Assembly: GCF_042675645.1 (NCBI RefSeq)
Contig: NZ_JBHTJH010000017.1
Span: 186,001-250,000 of the forward strand
Reading direction: 5' to 3'
Origin: Sungkyunkwania multivorans
GTDB taxonomy: Bacteria; Bacteroidota; Bacteroidia; Flavobacteriales; Flavobacteriaceae
Length of the DNA: 64,000 nt
Part shown: in pieces, positions 43,454 through 51,070 of the stretch
Numbering within the stretch: the stretch's first letter is position 1
Layout: each line of letters begins with the position of its first letter
Made by a program: the position numbers and the translations under genes
Notes under the pieces: generated by a model
Seen by the model: the letters and a program-made list of their open reading frames with translations, nothing else
Database searches by the model: none
Told to the model about the DNA's origin: nothing

Positions 43454-44620
43454 ATGAAATTCAAAACTCAAATAGCAAGATTGCTTAGACAACAGCAAAC
43501 CAAGGCGGAAAAAGGCCTTTGGGGACTACTTCGCGATCGGAAGTTTGAAGGTTTGAAATTTAGAAGACAGCATCCGATCAAAGAGTATGTCGTTGATTTC
43601 TTCTGCGAAGAATATGGTATCGTTATAGAGCTTGATGGAAAATATCATGAAACCAAAGAGCAGGAACAAAAAGATCACGCACGAGATTCTTTATTAAGGA
43701 ATCTAGGGTATAAAATCCTTCGTTTCAGAAATAATAATGTCTTTGATAATATCGATCTTATTTATAATGAGATCAGAAATGCGGTTGACGAACAAAAGGA
43801 ATATAGAGAACAGCGATTGAGATCGTTGGAAAGTCGAAAAAGAAACAAGCATAGCGTTGAAAAAGAAGATGCACAAAAGCCTCTCATCCCAACCCTCTCC
43901 CAAGGGAGAGGGAGCAAACGCATCCTCTCTACAAAAAAGCTGACACTGGCTCAGAAAGAGCTACTGCTCAATGCAGGAATCGCCTTTGTGGAATATGATG
44001 CGATAAAGATTAAGGATGTCATAATTGAAGATACCGAAGCTTGTGAAGGCCGACATCCGATCTTTACTAGTCAGAATGCAGTAAAAGCAGTTTTAACAAA
44101 TAAAAGTCTTATTTCGAGCCTGGGCGAGAAGGTTTTTTGTGTGGGCGATAAAACGGAGGCACTTTTGCTAGAAAATGACCTAAAGATTGAAGGAAAGGCG
44201 CAAAATGCCGCTGATTTGGCGAATATTATCGTTAAAAACTATAAAAATGAGTCATTTTGTTTCTTTTGTGGAAATCTTAGGAGAGCGGAGCTGCCCAATG
44301 CCTTGAAAAGGAATGGGATAAATTTTAAGGAAAAGATCGTGTATCATACCGTAATCGATTCAAGAATTATCGAAGGAAGATTTGATGGCATCCTATTTTT
44401 CAGTCCGAGTGGAGTTGAGAGCTTTCACGAGAAAAATCAGTTGGGTGAAAGTATTGCATTCTGCATTGGAAACACGACCGCCGATGAAATAAAAAAACAT
44501 ACCAAAAGGTATATTGTTGCAAACAAACCAACTATCGAAAATGTGTTGGTGCAAGTGGCGAAATATGACCATTCCTCCGTTGAATGGAATAATGAAGATG
44601 CTGGCCCTCCAAAAGAGTAA
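43454..44620 (+). CDS. hemD: DUF559 endonuclease-uroporphyrinogen-III synthase fusion (HemD)
   Basis: A 388-residue fusion. Residues 1-125 are a complete DUF559 (Vsr-like PD-(D/E)xK nuclease) domain: RDRKFEGLKFRRQHPI, YVVDFFC, IVIELDGKYH, GYKILRFRNNNV. Residues 143-153 (PLIPTLSQGRG) are encoded by the right-hand palindrome at 43893-43912. From residue 157 (ILSTKKLTLAQKELLLNAG) the protein is HemD, which cyclises hydroxymethylbilane to uroporphyrinogen III. No in-frame ATG or GTG exists between the nuclease start and HemD; only TTG codons at residues 122 and 125 could serve. HemD here seems to be made as a fusion. Normal HemD is about 220-250 residues, in agreement with the remaining length. 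The heme context (hemC before, hemE after) confirms the HemD call. Confidence 0.88.
   Translation: MKFKTQIARLLRQQQTKAEKGLWGLLRDRKFEGLKFRRQHPIKEYVVDFFCEEYGIVIELDGKYHETKEQEQKDHARDSLLRNLGYKILRFRNNNVFDNIDLIYNEIRNAVDEQKEYREQRLRSLESRKRNKHSVEKEDAQKPLIPTLSQGRGSKRILSTKKLTLAQKELLLNAGIAFVEYDAIKIKDVIIEDTEACEGRHPIFTSQNAVKAVLTNKSLISSLGEKVFCVGDKTEALLLENDLKIEGKAQNAADLANIIVKNYKNESFCFFCGNLRRAELPNALKRNGINFKEKIVYHTVIDSRIIEGRFDGILFFSPSGVESFHEKNQLGESIAFCIGNTTADEIKKHTKRYIVANKPTIENVLVQVAKYDHSSVEWNNEDAGPPKE
43879..43912. repeat. CTCTCC-family palindrome inside the fusion gene, right end of the DUF559 cassette
   Basis: The tail CTCTCATCCCAA (43881-43892) is followed by a perfect 9-bp inverted repeat, CCCTCTCCC-AA-GGGAGAGGG, at 43893-43912. 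It is translated in frame as part of the DUF559-HemD linker. Confidence 0.85.
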
Positions 44621-44670
44621 TTCAGCATCATCAGTTGATCGATCAGTGAAAATTATTAATTAAAAATAGC

Positions 44671-44688
44671 TTCCTGTCTGCGCAGGAA
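44671..44688. repeat. Third palindrome type, between hemD and hemE
   Basis: TTCCTG at 44671-44676 pairs with CAGGAA at 44683-44688 around TCTGCG, nine bases before the hemE ATG. It resembles the widespread TTCCTGCCTGCGCAGGAA-type dispersed repeats of Bacteroidota and is unrelated to the two cassette palindromes. Confidence 0.55.
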
Positions 44689-44697
44689 CGACAACAA

Positions 44698-45729
44698 ATG
44701 ACGAATCTCAAAAACGACCTATTCTTAAAAGCCTTAAATGGCGAGACCGTGGATCGCCCACCAGTTTGGATGATGCGCCAGGCGGGAAGATATTTACCAG
44801 AGTTCATGGAGCTGAAGAAAAAATACGACTTCTTTACGCGTTGTCAAACCCCTGAACTCGCTTCAGAGATCACCGTACAGCCGATCCGAAGATACGGTAT
44901 GGATGCTGCCATTTTATTCAGTGATATCTTGGTTATTCCGCAGGCGATGAACATCCATGTCGAAATGAAAGAAGGTGTGGGTCCCTGGTTGCCAGAACCC
45001 ATTCGTTCTAAACAAGATGTAGAACAGGTGATTGTTCCTAATATCGATGAGACCTTAGGGTATGTGATGGATGCCATAAAAATGACCAAGGAAAAACTGA
45101 ATGACGAAGTACCGCTTATCGGCTTCGCCGGTTCTCCATGGACCATTTTATGCTATGCGGTGCAAGGCCAAGGATCTAAGAATTTTGACTTGGCCAAAGG
45201 CTTTTGCTTTTCACAACCCGAAGCAGCGCATGCTTTGCTCCAAAAGATCACCGACACTACAATTCTATATTTAAAGGAAAAGGTAAAGGCCGGAGTTAAT
45301 GCGGTGCAGATCTTTGATAGCTGGGGTGGCATGCTATCACCTACCGATTATCAAGAGTTCAGCTGGAAGTATATCAATCAGATCGTGGAGGCATTGGCCG
45401 ATGAAACCAAGGTCATTGTCTTTGGTAAGGGCTGTTGGTTTGCTTTGAATGACATGGCAAGGAGTCGCGCCTCTGCTTTAGGGGTCGATTGGACCTGCTC
45501 GGCGAGAAACGCACGCTATCTGACAGGTGGAAACATAACGTTACAGGGTAATTTTGATCCTTCGCGCCTGCTTTCACCTCCCGCAAAGATCAAAGAGATG
45601 GTAAAACAGATGATCGACGAATTTGGTAAGGACCGATATATTGTAAATCTCGGTCACGGCATTTTGCCACATATCCCGCTCGAAAATGCCGGAGCCTTTA
45701 TCGAAGCTGTAAAAGAATATAAAGGCTAA
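44698..45729 (+). CDS. hemE: Uroporphyrinogen decarboxylase
   Basis: A 343-residue enzyme that decarboxylates uroporphyrinogen III to coproporphyrinogen III. The signature RPPVWMMRQAGRYLPEF is near the N-terminus, LFSDILVIPQAMN follows, and the second signature GFAGSPWTILCYAVQG is central. Length is typical. It follows the HemD fusion by 77 bp, a gap that contains a short palindrome. The stop overlaps the next start by one base (TAATG). Confidence 0.96.
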   Translation: MTNLKNDLFLKALNGETVDRPPVWMMRQAGRYLPEFMELKKKYDFFTRCQTPELASEITVQPIRRYGMDAAILFSDILVIPQAMNIHVEMKEGVGPWLPEPIRSKQDVEQVIVPNIDETLGYVMDAIKMTKEKLNDEVPLIGFAGSPWTILCYAVQGQGSKNFDLAKGFCFSQPEAAHALLQKITDTTILYLKEKVKAGVNAVQIFDSWGGMLSPTDYQEFSWKYINQIVEALADETKVIVFGKGCWFALNDMARSRASALGVDWTCSARNARYLTGGNITLQGNFDPSRLLSPPAKIKEMVKQMIDEFGKDRYIVNLGHGILPHIPLENAGAFIEAVKEYKG

Positions 45730-46214
45730 TGAACGTTTGGGGTCTTATCAAACTGGTAAAGCCAAAACATGTATGGAGCTTGTCCAAACTTTGTGTGACG
45801 CATCCATTATTTGTGATTCCAACAATCATTGCTACCAGAAAGTGTGTGAAACTTTCTAATGAACATTATGGAAAGCTTCACCATACAAATGGCCCAGCAA
45901 ATGGCTTTCGACATGCAGTTTGGAATTACCTCATCGCCAGACGCTGTGCGAGATGGACAAAAAAAGACGAAAAAGCAGTGAGATGGGCAAAAAAAGTGAC
46001 CGATTGGCACGAGGATTTTTCACCCAATAGCGAGTTGGCCCAAATGATGGATGTCCACAATAATGAAATAGGAAGAATTATATTCCTTCAACACAAGGAT
46101 AAAGGCATAGATGATGTTATCTTAATTTTGAAGAAAATGACCAAAGATTCGACAAAGGTCGACACAGTTGATAATATTGCAAACTATAAAAATCAAATGG
46201 TGCATATTGTTTGA
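45729..46214 (+). CDS. Hypothetical protein with DUF6973-like motifs
   Basis: A 161-residue protein. Conserved-looking motifs are ANGFRHAVWNYLIARRCA, TDWHEDFSPN and MMDVHNNEIGRIIF, resembling the DUF6973 family, whose role is unknown. The His, Glu and Asp residues could form a metal site. It overlaps hemE by one base and is followed by the palindrome that opens the RAYT cassette. Its place in the heme operon may be only positional. No signal peptide is evident. Confidence 0.7.
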   Translation: MNVWGLIKLVKPKHVWSLSKLCVTHPLFVIPTIIATRKCVKLSNEHYGKLHHTNGPANGFRHAVWNYLIARRCARWTKKDEKAVRWAKKVTDWHEDFSPNSELAQMMDVHNNEIGRIIFLQHKDKGIDDVILILKKMTKDSTKVDTVDNIANYKNQMVHIV

Positions 46215-46216
46215 CT

Positions 46217-46249
46217 TGTCCTGCAAGGTTTTGAAAACCTTGTAGGTCT
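46217..46249. repeat. REP palindrome, left end of the RAYT cassette
   Basis: CCTGCAAGGTTTT (46220-46232) pairs with AAAACCTTGTAGG (46234-46246) with one G-T pair; outer bases TGT and TCT extend it. It starts three bases after the upstream stop codon and ends 27 bp before the RAYT ATG. Confidence 0.85.
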
Positions 46250-46276
46250 ATTCCATAGAACACCAACTAACGACAA

Positions 46277-47461
46277 ATGAAACTAGAAACTTTAGAAAAA
46301 GGTTGCTACTATCATATTTTTAATAGAGGTATAAATAGTGCTCCTTTATTTCTTAGTGAAGAAAATATGAGATATTTTCTAAAATTGGTTGAAAAATATC
46401 TTGTAAATAAAGTTGCTATTCTTTCATATTGCCTATTGAAAAATCATTATCACCTTGTTATCAGGGTCGATTGTGAACCATTAGAGGCGACAAGAGCATT
46501 TTCAAACCTTTTTAATGCTTATGCAAAAGCATTCAACAAAATGTATGACAGAACGGGAAGTTTGTTCGAAAAGCATTTTAAAAGAATCCGCCTGCATGAT
46601 GAGCAATATCTTCGTGATCTCATTGTCTATGTTCATACAAATCCCACGCATCATAACGTATCCGACTATAGAACTTATGTCTTCTCCTCGTTTTCCCACC
46701 TATTAGAGGAAAAAGTTTCATTTATCCAGAAAGAAGAACTCATTTCTCTGTTCGAGGATAAGGAGAATTATCTTTTCGTTCACAAAACAAAAGCAGCAGG
46801 GAAAAGTGATGACTTGTATCCGCAGTTTACTGACATGGTCGGGGATGAAAGCCCAACAGACCTACAAGGAAGCTCCGAATCGTCGGAGCAACACCTTGCA
46901 GGTCTGACCGCGAAAGTTGAAATAAAAAACGAATGCTACACACTTATACGTCTTATAGATGCGACTGTTGAGGCATTCTTCACACTTATCAACTCCAATA
47001 GAGCGCATATTTGTGATGGTTTTCCAACGACGGTAAGAAAATGCCAAACATTCGATGCAGCTCAAGTAACATATAGAGAACGGTTGCAACTTGAAGAGGA
47101 GCAAAAAGGACGTTATTTCTTGTTACAACATTCTCAACAAGATGGCTTCATAGGATATTTTAGTTTGAAAAACATCAATACTGAAATTGGAAGATGTGAA
47201 TTTGCCTATTTCATTGACCAGAATTTTGAAGGGCGAGGCGTTGTGTCCAAATTAATGACCCAAATGATATTATTTGCCTTTGATGAGTTGCGTATGAATA
47301 AAATCATTATTTGTACGGCTGAATCAAATTATGCAAGCCAGAAGGTTGCCCTAAAAAACGGGTTCTTACAAGAAGGCATTTTAAGAAAAGAGTACAAAAA
47401 ATACAATGGTCAATTGGAGGACCTTCTCCAGTTTGGGTTATTAAAATCAGATCTTAAATAA
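46277..47461 (+). CDS. RAYT transposase-GNAT acetyltransferase fusion
   Basis: A 394-residue fusion. Residues 1-180 form a complete IS200-like Y1 transposase of the RAYT type: opening KGCYYHIFNRGIN, the HUH motif at 57-59 (LLKNHYHLVI), the catalytic Tyr118 (LIVYVHTNPTHHN) and the C-terminal YVFSSFSHLLEE. Residues 194-210 (TDLQGSSESSEQHLAGL) are encoded by the REP palindrome. From about residue 214 it is a RimL-type GNAT domain (EFAYFIDQNFEGRGVVSKLM is the acetyl-CoA site). An in-frame ATG at 46838 (Met188), 5' of the palindrome, could allow separate translation of the GNAT part, with the palindrome in its leader peptide. The stop overlaps the hemF start by one base, as for an operon member. 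Confidence 0.85.
   Translation: MKLETLEKGCYYHIFNRGINSAPLFLSEENMRYFLKLVEKYLVNKVAILSYCLLKNHYHLVIRVDCEPLEATRAFSNLFNAYAKAFNKMYDRTGSLFEKHFKRIRLHDEQYLRDLIVYVHTNPTHHNVSDYRTYVFSSFSHLLEEKVSFIQKEELISLFEDKENYLFVHKTKAAGKSDDLYPQFTDMVGDESPTDLQGSSESSEQHLAGLTAKVEIKNECYTLIRLIDATVEAFFTLINSNRAHICDGFPTTVRKCQTFDAAQVTYRERLQLEEEQKGRYFLLQHSQQDGFIGYFSLKNINTEIGRCEFAYFIDQNFEGRGVVSKLMTQMILFAFDELRMNKIIICTAESNYASQKVALKNGFLQEGILRKEYKKYNGQLEDLLQFGLLKSDLK
46858..46905. repeat. REP palindrome with a nested hairpin, right end of the RAYT cassette
   Basis: Outer arms AGACCTACAAGG (46858-46869) and CCTTGCAGGTCT (46894-46905) enclose a second perfect palindrome, GCTCCGA-ATCG-TCGGAGC (46872-46889), where the left-hand copy has only a short TTTT-G-AAAA centre. 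The whole is translated in frame. Confidence 0.85.
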
Positions 47462-48363
47462 TGAAAGACCAATTCTACACATACATCCAACAACTACAAG
47501 ACAGCATCACTTCTAAGTTGGAAATCCTTGATGGCAAAGCTACATTCAAACAAGACCTCTGGGAACGTCCCGAAGGTGGCGGTGGACGTACTCGTGTGAT
47601 CGAAAATGGGAATGTCTTCGAAAAAGGCGGAGTCAATATTTCTGCGGTGCATGGCGAATTGCCAGCAACGATGCAGCAGTATTTTGGTGTAAAGGATGCT
47701 AACTTTTTTGCCTGTGGCCTAAGTTTGGTGCTGCATCCCAAAAATCCGATGGTACCAACTGTCCATGCCAACTGGCGCTATTTTGAGATGTATGACCAGG
47801 AAGGTCATATTGTCGATCAGTGGTTTGGGGGAGGCCAAGACCTTACACCCTACTACCTTTTTGACGAAGATGCAAAGCATTTTCATGAGATCTGTAAAAG
47901 AGCCTGTGACGCGCATCGCCCAGAATTTTACCCTACCTATAAAAAAAGATGCGATGAATACTTCTGGAACGCACATCGCCATGAGGCACGTGGCGTTGGT
48001 GGACTCTTCTTTGACTATTGCAAGAAGACCGATGACATGAATATGCAAGCTTGGTATGACTTTGTGACCGAAGTTGGCGATAGTTTTTTAGAGGCCTATG
48101 TTCCTATTGTAGAAAGGAGAAAGGAACTTACCTATACTTCTGCACAACGCGATTGGCAAGAAATACGTCGCGGTCGTTATGTCGAATTCAATCTAGTCCA
48201 TGACAAAGGCACCCTATTTGGATTAAGGACCAATGGCCGCATTGAAAGTATCTTGATGAGCCTTCCCCCACACGTGCAATGGCGTTATGATCATCATCCA
48301 GAGGACGGAAGCGAAGAAGCGAAATTGATTCAGGTTTTGCAAAAACCAATTGACTGGGTGTAG
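47461..48363 (+). CDS. hemF: Oxygen-dependent coproporphyrinogen III oxidase
   Basis: A 300-residue enzyme that converts coproporphyrinogen III to protoporphyrinogen IX with O2. Family signatures are present: WERPEGGGGRTRVIENGNVF, NPMVPTVHANWRYFE, WFGGGQDLTPYYLF and GRYVEFNLVHDKGTLFGL. Its use implies aerobic growth, in agreement with class Ia ribonucleotide reductase and HemJ. It starts on the last base of the RAYT-GNAT stop codon and ends one base away from the convergent helicase gene. Confidence 0.96.
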   Translation: MKDQFYTYIQQLQDSITSKLEILDGKATFKQDLWERPEGGGGRTRVIENGNVFEKGGVNISAVHGELPATMQQYFGVKDANFFACGLSLVLHPKNPMVPTVHANWRYFEMYDQEGHIVDQWFGGGQDLTPYYLFDEDAKHFHEICKRACDAHRPEFYPTYKKRCDEYFWNAHRHEARGVGGLFFDYCKKTDDMNMQAWYDFVTEVGDSFLEAYVPIVERRKELTYTSAQRDWQEIRRGRYVEFNLVHDKGTLFGLRTNGRIESILMSLPPHVQWRYDHHPEDGSEEAKLIQVLQKPIDWV

Positions 48364-48364
48364 A

Positions 48365-51007
48365 CTATTTCCAAGAGATCGACTTTTTCGTCTGCTCTTC
48401 TAGTTCATGTCGTATATGGGTCAAACGTGCTTTCAGCAGGATTTTTCTGCCAAGCTTGTTTCTGGTGAATATCATTTCTGATCTTCCGACATGCTTCTTC
48501 CAGTGATTAAAAAACAGCTGGGCCATCTCTTTTTTCTTTCCAAAAATAGTAGGTACGGCATAGTAATTACCTAATCCTAACTTTCGTCGTAGCCATCCTG
48601 CCTTTACTATTAGGTACCGTGGATTTTCAACTGGTTCTAATATTTCTTGAAGGCCATTTAAGAATTGGTTGTTTTCATGGGTGGTCGCTCCTCTCAATCT
48701 GCACATCACACTCCCTTCTATAGATCTTTCAATCTCAAGCGTGAGTTCGTTCTCTGGTGTTTTGATCATTGCTAAGTCGCACATAGCGTAAAAAACAGTA
48801 TATGCCATCTTATGGATGATCTTATCCATTCTGCCGAACATCACATATAATCGGACTGCCTTATAGGTCCTTGGCAAAAAACCTAGCACCAGCGCCAACA
48901 GCAAGGTGTACAGAAAATTAAGTAATCCTTTACCAAGAACAACATGCATGTTCTTTAATATGAACTCGAAAAGGAAATAGGTCAACGAAAGTCCAAGCTG
49001 AAAGAACACGTATTTTACAGCATCCAAATAATAAAGGCGCCTTTGTCGCTTGAACGGTTCTTCTCCTTGGTAAGCATAAGTAAGCTCGTTGATCAATACA
49101 TCTCCTTTTTCAATTGCAGAAGTCCATCGTCTAATGAGTTCGCTTCGTTGTCTGGCAACTTTAAATGTTTCTTTATTCAAATGCTCAAAATCGATCTCAG
49201 AATTATAGGAAAGGGGCAAATCCAATCGAGATATTCCATTACGTATGTATGGTATTCCCTTTAAAGAAACTCCCGTAAATGCATCGAAGCGCCTCGTGAG
49301 CTTTCCAATATCGTACCCACCTGTTTCGATAGTGGTATCAATACTGGCCAAATGCCAAATATTTCCCGTTTTGTTCGGGTTGTCCTTCTCGGTCCTGATG
49401 GCGCGACCCCTCATCTGATTGGAGAGCACAAAGGACCCGACATAGGACGCGAGCACCAAAGTGTTGATCGATGGCGCATCCCAACCTTCTCCCAAAAGCG
49501 ATTTGGTTCCGATAAGCACCTTGATCTTCCCTTCAGAAAACAAAGCGGTCATAGCTTTTACAATACCTCCTCTGGCCTTGCTTCCCAATTTAACTGTCGA
49601 ATATTCAGGTGCGATCTTCAATGGCTCAAATGACAGGTCAGAGAATGCCATTTTTTCTTGTAAGCTGGGCTGGCAGCGCTCGTGCACAATAACGAGAGAG
49701 CCCGTTAATACCGCGATCGTCTCTTTTGCCTGAAATTCAATTCTTAATCTTTGAAAAATTGGCACGATCCCCAACTTGTCTAGGGATTGGTCTGCATCTA
49801 CTTTAAAATCGAGATATTCCTTTCTGATGTAGTCTGCCAGGATCACACAGCCAAGCTCATTTCCAAGATGCGCATATTCCTGCTGAACGATCTCTTGGAT
49901 AGCATCAAGTTTACCAGGACTTTCGGCCAATTTTCTAAAGAAATTGGCACTGCCTATCAGATCGACGCTGCTAGAGCGATATGCTCCTATTTTTCTAAGT
50001 CCTTTTTCTATACTTTTCAGTTGATCCTCGTGAACAATCAGTGCTTTGCGATCGTCTACTAGTAAATTCTGTAGCAATAACTGTATCCACTCGTTAGTAG
50101 CATTGGGTATCTCGGTTTTTTTCACGTCCAAACCCAAGATCTTAACTTTCTTTTTATCGAGTTGATACCCTGAAGCATTCAAAAAAATAAGCAAGGAAGA
50201 AAAGTATTGAGGCTTCTCATATATCTCCTCTAGATGTTGCTCGGTTGAAGTATAGAATCGATGAGAAAGGAGAAGGTTGATGAAGTCCGCATCTTTTTCT
50301 AAATTCATCGTATAAGCCAAAACTTCTTTTCGATACTTAATAATGTGATCTATTTCGGCTTTGGTCGGGGTTGAGAGATATACAAAATCCTGATGTGGAC
50401 ATAGATCTCCCTCTTTAATAAGATCTGGAACCGCAATTTCATCGTCTATGGGACCACAAAGATCAAAATACTTCTTAAGCTCCGCTTGGGTGCTATCATA
50501 CGGTGGTGTGGCCGTTAATGCAATAATGACGACATCATTGATCTCTTTTAGCGCAAACAGACTTCTCCACCATTCATTTTTAAGGTGATGAGCTTCATCC
50601 AGTACGATGACCTGAATTCCCTCTTCTTTAAAAAATGCTGCGAGCGAACCTTCCTGTTCAGAGATCATACGCTTTTCTAGAGCATGCAAGGACTGGTAGG
50701 TGGTAAAAGTCACCATCGATGGTTCTTCAATATCAAAAGAATATTGCTTAAACTTTGAGTCCTTCAAAAAGTATTGAAACAATCGATCCTTCCATTGATT
50801 GCGAATGGTCAAAGTAGGAGAAAGCACCAGTGTTCTTTTATTGATGCGCCCGATCATCTCTATTCCAAGAATGGTCTTTCCCGAGCCAGGAGGCGCTACC
50901 ACATGCAGATGGTCATCGTGAATATGTCCCTGAAAATTATCTAAGAACTTCTGTTGGTAATTCCTCCAAGAGTATTTGAACTTAAAATTTTCTGGTAAGT
51001 AACTCAA
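48365..51007 (-). CDS. DEAD/DEAH-box SF2 helicase-like protein with two membrane helices
   Basis: An 880-residue protein. SF2 helicase motifs are complete: I (APPGSGKTILGIEM), II (VIVLDEAHHLKNEWW), III (IALTATPPYD), V/VI (GTKSLLGEGWDAPSINTLVL, QMRGRAIRTEKD). The C-terminal part is unusual. It carries two strongly hydrophobic segments, at about 664-685 (VFFQLGLSLTYFLFEFIL) and 696-712 (LLNFLYTLLLALVLGFLP), followed by about 165 residues rich in basic amino acids. A membrane-anchored SF2 enzyme is rare. It runs antisense to the heme operon, between hemF and hemB, with only one base between its stop and that of hemF. Whether it acts in defence, RNA or DNA metabolism is unknown. Confidence 0.85.
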   Translation of the reverse strand: MSYLPENFKFKYSWRNYQQKFLDNFQGHIHDDHLHVVAPPGSGKTILGIEMIGRINKRTLVLSPTLTIRNQWKDRLFQYFLKDSKFKQYSFDIEEPSMVTFTTYQSLHALEKRMISEQEGSLAAFFKEEGIQVIVLDEAHHLKNEWWRSLFALKEINDVVIIALTATPPYDSTQAELKKYFDLCGPIDDEIAVPDLIKEGDLCPHQDFVYLSTPTKAEIDHIIKYRKEVLAYTMNLEKDADFINLLLSHRFYTSTEQHLEEIYEKPQYFSSLLIFLNASGYQLDKKKVKILGLDVKKTEIPNATNEWIQLLLQNLLVDDRKALIVHEDQLKSIEKGLRKIGAYRSSSVDLIGSANFFRKLAESPGKLDAIQEIVQQEYAHLGNELGCVILADYIRKEYLDFKVDADQSLDKLGIVPIFQRLRIEFQAKETIAVLTGSLVIVHERCQPSLQEKMAFSDLSFEPLKIAPEYSTVKLGSKARGGIVKAMTALFSEGKIKVLIGTKSLLGEGWDAPSINTLVLASYVGSFVLSNQMRGRAIRTEKDNPNKTGNIWHLASIDTTIETGGYDIGKLTRRFDAFTGVSLKGIPYIRNGISRLDLPLSYNSEIDFEHLNKETFKVARQRSELIRRWTSAIEKGDVLINELTYAYQGEEPFKRQRRLYYLDAVKYVFFQLGLSLTYFLFEFILKNMHVVLGKGLLNFLYTLLLALVLGFLPRTYKAVRLYVMFGRMDKIIHKMAYTVFYAMCDLAMIKTPENELTLEIERSIEGSVMCRLRGATTHENNQFLNGLQEILEPVENPRYLIVKAGWLRRKLGLGNYYAVPTIFGKKKEMAQLFFNHWKKHVGRSEMIFTRNKLGRKILLKARLTHIRHELEEQTKKSISWK

Positions 51008-51018
51008 CGTAAGAAGAA

Positions 51019-51045
51019 TTGTTTGCTTAGATCTACCTAAATTTG
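51019..51045 (+). promoter_or_regulatory. Promoter candidate for hemB
   Basis: TTG at 51019-51021, a 16-bp spacer and TAAATTTG at 51038-51045 match the Bacteroidota -33/-7 pair. The hemB ATG lies 26 bp downstream. It shows that hemB is probably transcribed separately from hemA-hemF, as the antisense helicase requires. Confidence 0.5.
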
Positions 51046-51070
51046 TGCATACTAAAATAGGAAAATATTT

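Larger units (their letters stand above)
43420..43912 (+). mobile_element. DUF559 endonuclease cassette bounded by inverted palindromes
   Basis: The unit is bounded on the left by CCCTCTCCC-GT-GGGAGAGGG (43420-43439, tail TCAGGGAGAG) and on the right by CCCTCTCCC-AA-GGGAGAGGG (43893-43912, preceded by CTCTCATCCCAA). The asymmetric tails point inwards, so the two ends are inverted relative to one another. The only gene inside is the DUF559 nuclease domain, whose ATG follows the left repeat directly. It lies exactly between hemC and hemD. Mobility is inferred from this structure; no target-site duplication was recognised. Confidence 0.6.
46217..46905 (+). mobile_element. REP-associated tyrosine transposase (RAYT) cassette bounded by REP palindromes
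   Basis: The left palindrome at 46217-46249 is CCTGCAAGGTTTT-G-AAAACCTTGTAGG plus GTCT. The right one at 46858-46905 has outer arms AGACCTACAAGG and CCTTGCAGGTCT. Between them lies a complete RAYT domain with HUH and Tyr motifs. The left end starts three bases after the previous stop codon. RAYTs are known to be associated with REP palindromes, which fits. Confidence 0.7.

Noticed and set aside
51027..51040. TTAGATCTACCTAA in the hemB promoter as a third copy of the araC-hemA operator
   Set aside because: Only the outer TTAG/CTAA bases pair, the length is 14 rather than 15, and the inner half-site bases do not match TTAG(A/G)AT.
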